In this document: positions 61,226 to 64,000 of the stretch, piece by piece
Layout of the letters: every line of letters starts with the position of its first letter
Position numbering within the stretch: the first letter of the stretch is position 1
DNA from: Bilabrum cf. latius
Lineage: Eukaryota > Bigyra: Bicosoecida > Bigyra > Bicosoecida
Assembly: GCA_965178125.1 (NCBI GenBank)
Contig: OZ237751.1
Location: 372,001-436,000, forward strand
DNA: 64,000 nt
Reading direction: 5' to 3'
Position numbers and translations under genes: made by a program
Notes under the pieces: model-generated
Told to the model about the DNA's origin: nothing
The model's database searches: none
The model's input: the letters and a program-made list of their open reading frames with translations, nothing else

Positions 61226-62650
61226 TCAAAGTAGCCGAAGCGAGCCCGTCACCGCGTCAACCTTGCTCTCCCTGGCTGGCCCTACAGCCAGCACGGTGCG
61301 AGTGCCTGGGGCCACCTCCGTCCTGCCCGCATCCGTGATGCCGTTGGCAAGCAGCCCGCGCTCCCTGGCCGCAGTCTGCACGCGCCTCATGTCGCCCTCA
61401 TCCTTGGCTTTGACCACCACGATCTTCTCCCCGGATCCGACCCACTCCGCCAGCTCTCCAGGGGTCTTCTCCTGCGCCTCTCGGAATCCAGCCAGAGCCG
61501 CATGGCAGCATTGCGCGGCGAGCTTGCCGGCGCTCATGCCCAGATCCTCCCTTGCCACGATCACCATCTTGCGCCTCTCCTGCCCCCCTGCCTCGCCGCC
61601 ACCCAGGACGCCACGAAGTGCCATGTGCAGGCTGGCTGCAACCTGGGCGCCTAGCTCCTCGGCCCCTGGTGCATCGGCTCCGGACGAGCCACCGTCCCCG
61701 GCGCCTCCGCCCGCAGTCCCCTGGCGAGCAGAGCTGCTGCCAGCCGCCTGCCTCTCCCCGCTCTCTGCCAGGTCAGCGAGGACTCCATCGAGGGCTGCTT
61801 CCAGCGCTAAATACTCTGCATCGTGACCGCTCCCTGCTGCATCGGTTCCTCCTGTTCCTGTCTCTTCTTCCTCTTTGGCGATAGGCACCTTGGGCTTCCC
61901 TGCCGCCGCCGATAGGGAAGCCCACGCAGGCGGCGCATCGCTGGAATCCACCCCGACAGTCCCGTCCTGCACCTAGGCACATACGCTGCGAATGATGCTC
62001 ATGGCAACCTTCAGCTGCTCCTCGCGAGGCACGTCTCGGTGGGCGGGGACATGGACGAACTACGAGGTCGAGCACTTGCTCGAGGAGGTCAAGTGCAGGG
62101 AGCTGTACAGCATGTAGTTGCATATGAACATGCCCGCATCATCGGTGCACTCGATTTTCTCGCGAGAGCTGCCGGCGCGCTCGTCTGCTCGCACGCAAGC
62201 TGCCGCAAGCTTAGCGTCAACCTTTACTTGGAGAGTGTCCGGGGCGCTTGGCACCACTGGAACAGGAAACATTTGCGATTCGCCAGACTCGTCTGAAAAC
62301 ATCCACTATGCACAATTTCTGCCAGTGCATTCGAGCCTAAAGTTGGGGTAGCCGTCATACACACCAAAATGGACGAGAACGGCGCGGTCGTGGGATTGCC
62401 ACTGCGCCTTTAGCTGCTTCGCAACCGACACAAGCCCCTCCTTCACGCCACCCCTGCTAACATGAAGCACTTCTGCAGACGCCAGGTGCACGTACTCTGG
62501 CAGAGAGCCACTGTCTTTTGCAAATAGGGCTTGGATGTCTTCAATCAATGCTGTAGTTGGGTTATTCTCGACACCATGAAACTTTCCGAACCCTGTAAGA
62601 CACAGCAGGACGCGACCTTTCTCAGTCTATCGTTCAGCTACACCAGCCAT
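61226..62650 (-). CDS. fusion of pyroglutamyl-peptidase I and peptidyl-tRNA hydrolase 2
   Basis: The frame encodes 474 aa, from ATG 62648-62650 to TGA at complement 61226-61228. Residues about 1-225 are pyroglutamyl-peptidase I, which removes N-terminal pyroglutamate: VLLCLTGFGKFHG at the start, VHFGV, LECTGRN with the family Glu, TDDAGMFICNYMLYSSL with the catalytic Cys, and FVHVPAHRD with the catalytic His. An acidic, Gly/Ser/Ala-rich linker of about 130 residues follows. Residues about 362-474 are Pth2, which releases tRNA from stalled peptidyl-tRNA: KMVIVAREDLGMSAGKLAAQ, CHAALAGF, DAGRTEVAPGTRTVLAVGP. In-frame TAG occurs at complement 62627, 62306, 62060 and 61973. Those at 62306 and 62060 fall inside the peptidase domain. 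That at 61973 lies where a stand-alone peptidase would end, so the fusion rests on TAG being sense. Divergent from AAR2. Confidence 0.85.
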
Positions 62651-62782
62651 GCTGCGGTGCCTTTGCTGCGAGAATGAAAGATGTGCAAATACATTGAACC
62701 ACCACTCATCACTGGTTGGCACTGCAACTGCCCAGGTGGGCAGCCCACCACAGCAAGACAGCACCACTGCTCCCATTGCAAC
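62651..62782. promoter_or_regulatory. divergent promoter region between the peptidase-Pth2 fusion and AAR2
   Basis: 132 bp between the two chosen start codons. An alternative AAR2 start at 62681 would shorten it to 30 bp. No specific element is recognised. Confidence 0.4.
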
Positions 62783-64000
62783 ATGCAGCAGTCGATATTT
62801 ACAAACGATTTGAGCGAGGAGGACGCCGTAAAGCTCGTGCGGGAGGGAGCTAGCATCGCCTGCGTGGATGTGCCTCCGGGGACTTCGTTCGGGATCGACT
62901 TGGCCAGCTTTTAGACAGGCACTGGATTCATGGGATTCAAGATGGTCCCACCAGGCGCACATTTCTTGTATTTTTCGTCCAAGAAGAAGGGGAATGGCTC
63001 CGCATTGGCCGAAGGAGACTCAATCGGCGGCTCCACGACGAGCCGGCAGGGCCTGTTCGTGTGGGCTCATCCGCGAGGTTCTCGCGCATTCCGCTGGTCC
63101 GCCCCCGAGGAAGATATTGATGATGAATCCTTGTTGCCTGGTGACCTCGCGTAGCGATGGAAGGCGTCTGCCCGTGCAGGCGCTCTGGATGGCCAGCTGG
63201 GTGCGTACCCCCTGCGGCTGCTCAAGCGCTGGCGCAACCTGACCGGCCACATATCTGATGACCTGCTGCATCGATTAGGCTCTTAGCCTGATAGAGAAGC
63301 GTGGCTGTCCCAGCGTCGAGCCAGGGACAGCGCCAGGTCCTCGAGAGCAGCCTATTTGAGCGAGCAGAGGGACCGGAAGCAATTGCGCGCCAGGCTCGCA
63401 CAAGCCGCGGCCCCAGAGCCGGCCGCGAAAGAAACTGCCGCGCAGGCCAGCATGCAAGACGATAGCGGTGAAGACTAGAAAGCAGCATTGCAGGCTCCCA
63501 GCGCGGCAGGAGGAGCAGCAATGGACCCCGAAGGGACAGGCGCCTCTGCTGCAAGCGCGCGGGCCCAAGACGACCGAGCCAGGGCCGCCATCGAGTCCAA
63601 GTACGGGACAGCCAGCCTGCCGCCCAACCATCTTCAAGGGGCGGACCCATCGCACTCGTCACATGCCCATGGAGCTGCAACCCCTGGCCGCGCGACGATG
63701 TCTCGCCCGTCCCCCGTTTCCAAGACGAGCAGTCCCATGGCGGATCTGCTATTCCCTGAGCTCGCCGAAGGTTCGCCAAAGGTTCCTCTTAACGCTGCGC
63801 ACAGGGGTTTTATGGCTGCGGGTGAAACAGAGACGAGGCACGTGGTGGGTCCGAGTCCGAGCCAGTCCCCGTTGCGCGGCGGTGTGGCTGATGCTGCGTG
63901 CACTGCAGGGTCTAGCGCGGCAGCGGTTGGCAGCAGTTCTGCAGCGCACGTAGGGTCCGCCAGGGGAGGGTCACCGGTGCCTTCATATTCGGTTTCTGCT
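62783..64000 (+). CDS. AAR2: AAR2-like U5 snRNP assembly factor, 3' end beyond the window
   Basis: AAR2 binds PRP8 during cytoplasmic assembly of the U5 snRNP and is replaced by BRR2 in the nucleus. The N-terminal domain is recognisable: EGASIACVDVPPGTSFGIDL, GFMGFKMVPPGAHFLYFSS, then LFVWAHP and the RxWxxxxED pattern, and LGAYPLRLLKRWRNLTGHIS. The frame is open to base 64000 with TAG at 62912, 63152, 63284 and 63476 and no TAA or TGA. After about residue 165 it becomes Ala/Ser/Gln-rich, where other AAR2 proteins also have a flexible middle. The C-terminal domain is not in the window. ATG 62783 was chosen because it begins close to the conserved start; ATG 62681 in the same frame would add 34 residues. 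The TAG at 62912 splits GIDLASF from TGTGF, inside the first conserved block. Confidence 0.85.

Noticed and set aside
3790-64000. Stop-codon readthrough or selenocysteine/pyrrolysine insertion instead of reassignment
   Set aside because: TAGs are too many and occur in unrelated housekeeping genes. Selenocysteine uses TGA, and no pyrrolysine genes or context are visible.
3790-64000. TAA and TGA also being sense codons
   Set aside because: No TAA or TGA was found in frame within the traced coding regions, and both occur at gene ends.

Overview
This window is nuclear DNA from a unicellular eukaryote. The evidence is six GT-AG introns, a 3'-end-processing factor (CstF64), the U5 snRNP assembly factor AAR2, organelle-type RNA enzymes (YbeY, RlmN) and very large secreted or membrane proteins. 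I cannot name the organism; an alga or heterotrophic protist is plausible. Genes are intron-poor and closely packed (104 to 500 bp apart), apart from a satellite-rich left end.

The central observation concerns the genetic code. Read with the standard code, most genes here look shattered into fragments in one frame. Every break that I checked is TAG, never TAA or TGA. If TAG is read as a sense codon, eight genes become intact. By alignment with their protein families the residue is most likely glutamine. Each of the eleven genes whose 3' end lies in the window then ends at TGA (ten) or TAA (one).

Layout: 1-1028, 88-bp minisatellite; 1370-2980, 55/57-bp minisatellite; 3264-3596, cluster of TGATAC motifs; 3790-5720 (+) CstF64; 5898-6784 (+) YbeY-like; 6889-9615 (-) secreted glycoside-hydrolase-like protein; 10091-50383 (-) one uninterrupted gene of about 13,430 codons; 50717-52366 (-) basic, probably nuclear protein; 52405-53631 (+) two-domain rhodanese; 54060-55003 and 56138-57082 (+) tandem duplicate Cys-rich membrane proteins; 57422-59146 (-) EamA/DMT transporter; 59397-61100 (+) RlmN-like radical SAM methyltransferase; 61226-62650 (-) pyroglutamyl-peptidase I fused to peptidyl-tRNA hydrolase 2; 62783-64000 (+) AAR2, running off the right edge.

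The giant gene encodes a signal peptide and a huge ectodomain with FG-GAP-like 'VGAPG' repeats, C-type lectin folds, a PAN-like module, a SUEL-type lectin domain, Ser/Thr/Pro linkers and IPT/TIG-like repeats. A Cys-rich module, a multi-helix membrane domain and a roughly 500-residue basic tail follow. It looks like a giant cell-surface adhesion receptor or channel. Its neighbour at 6889-9615 is also secreted. The rest are housekeeping genes. No tRNA, rRNA, CRISPR array or transposase was recognised.
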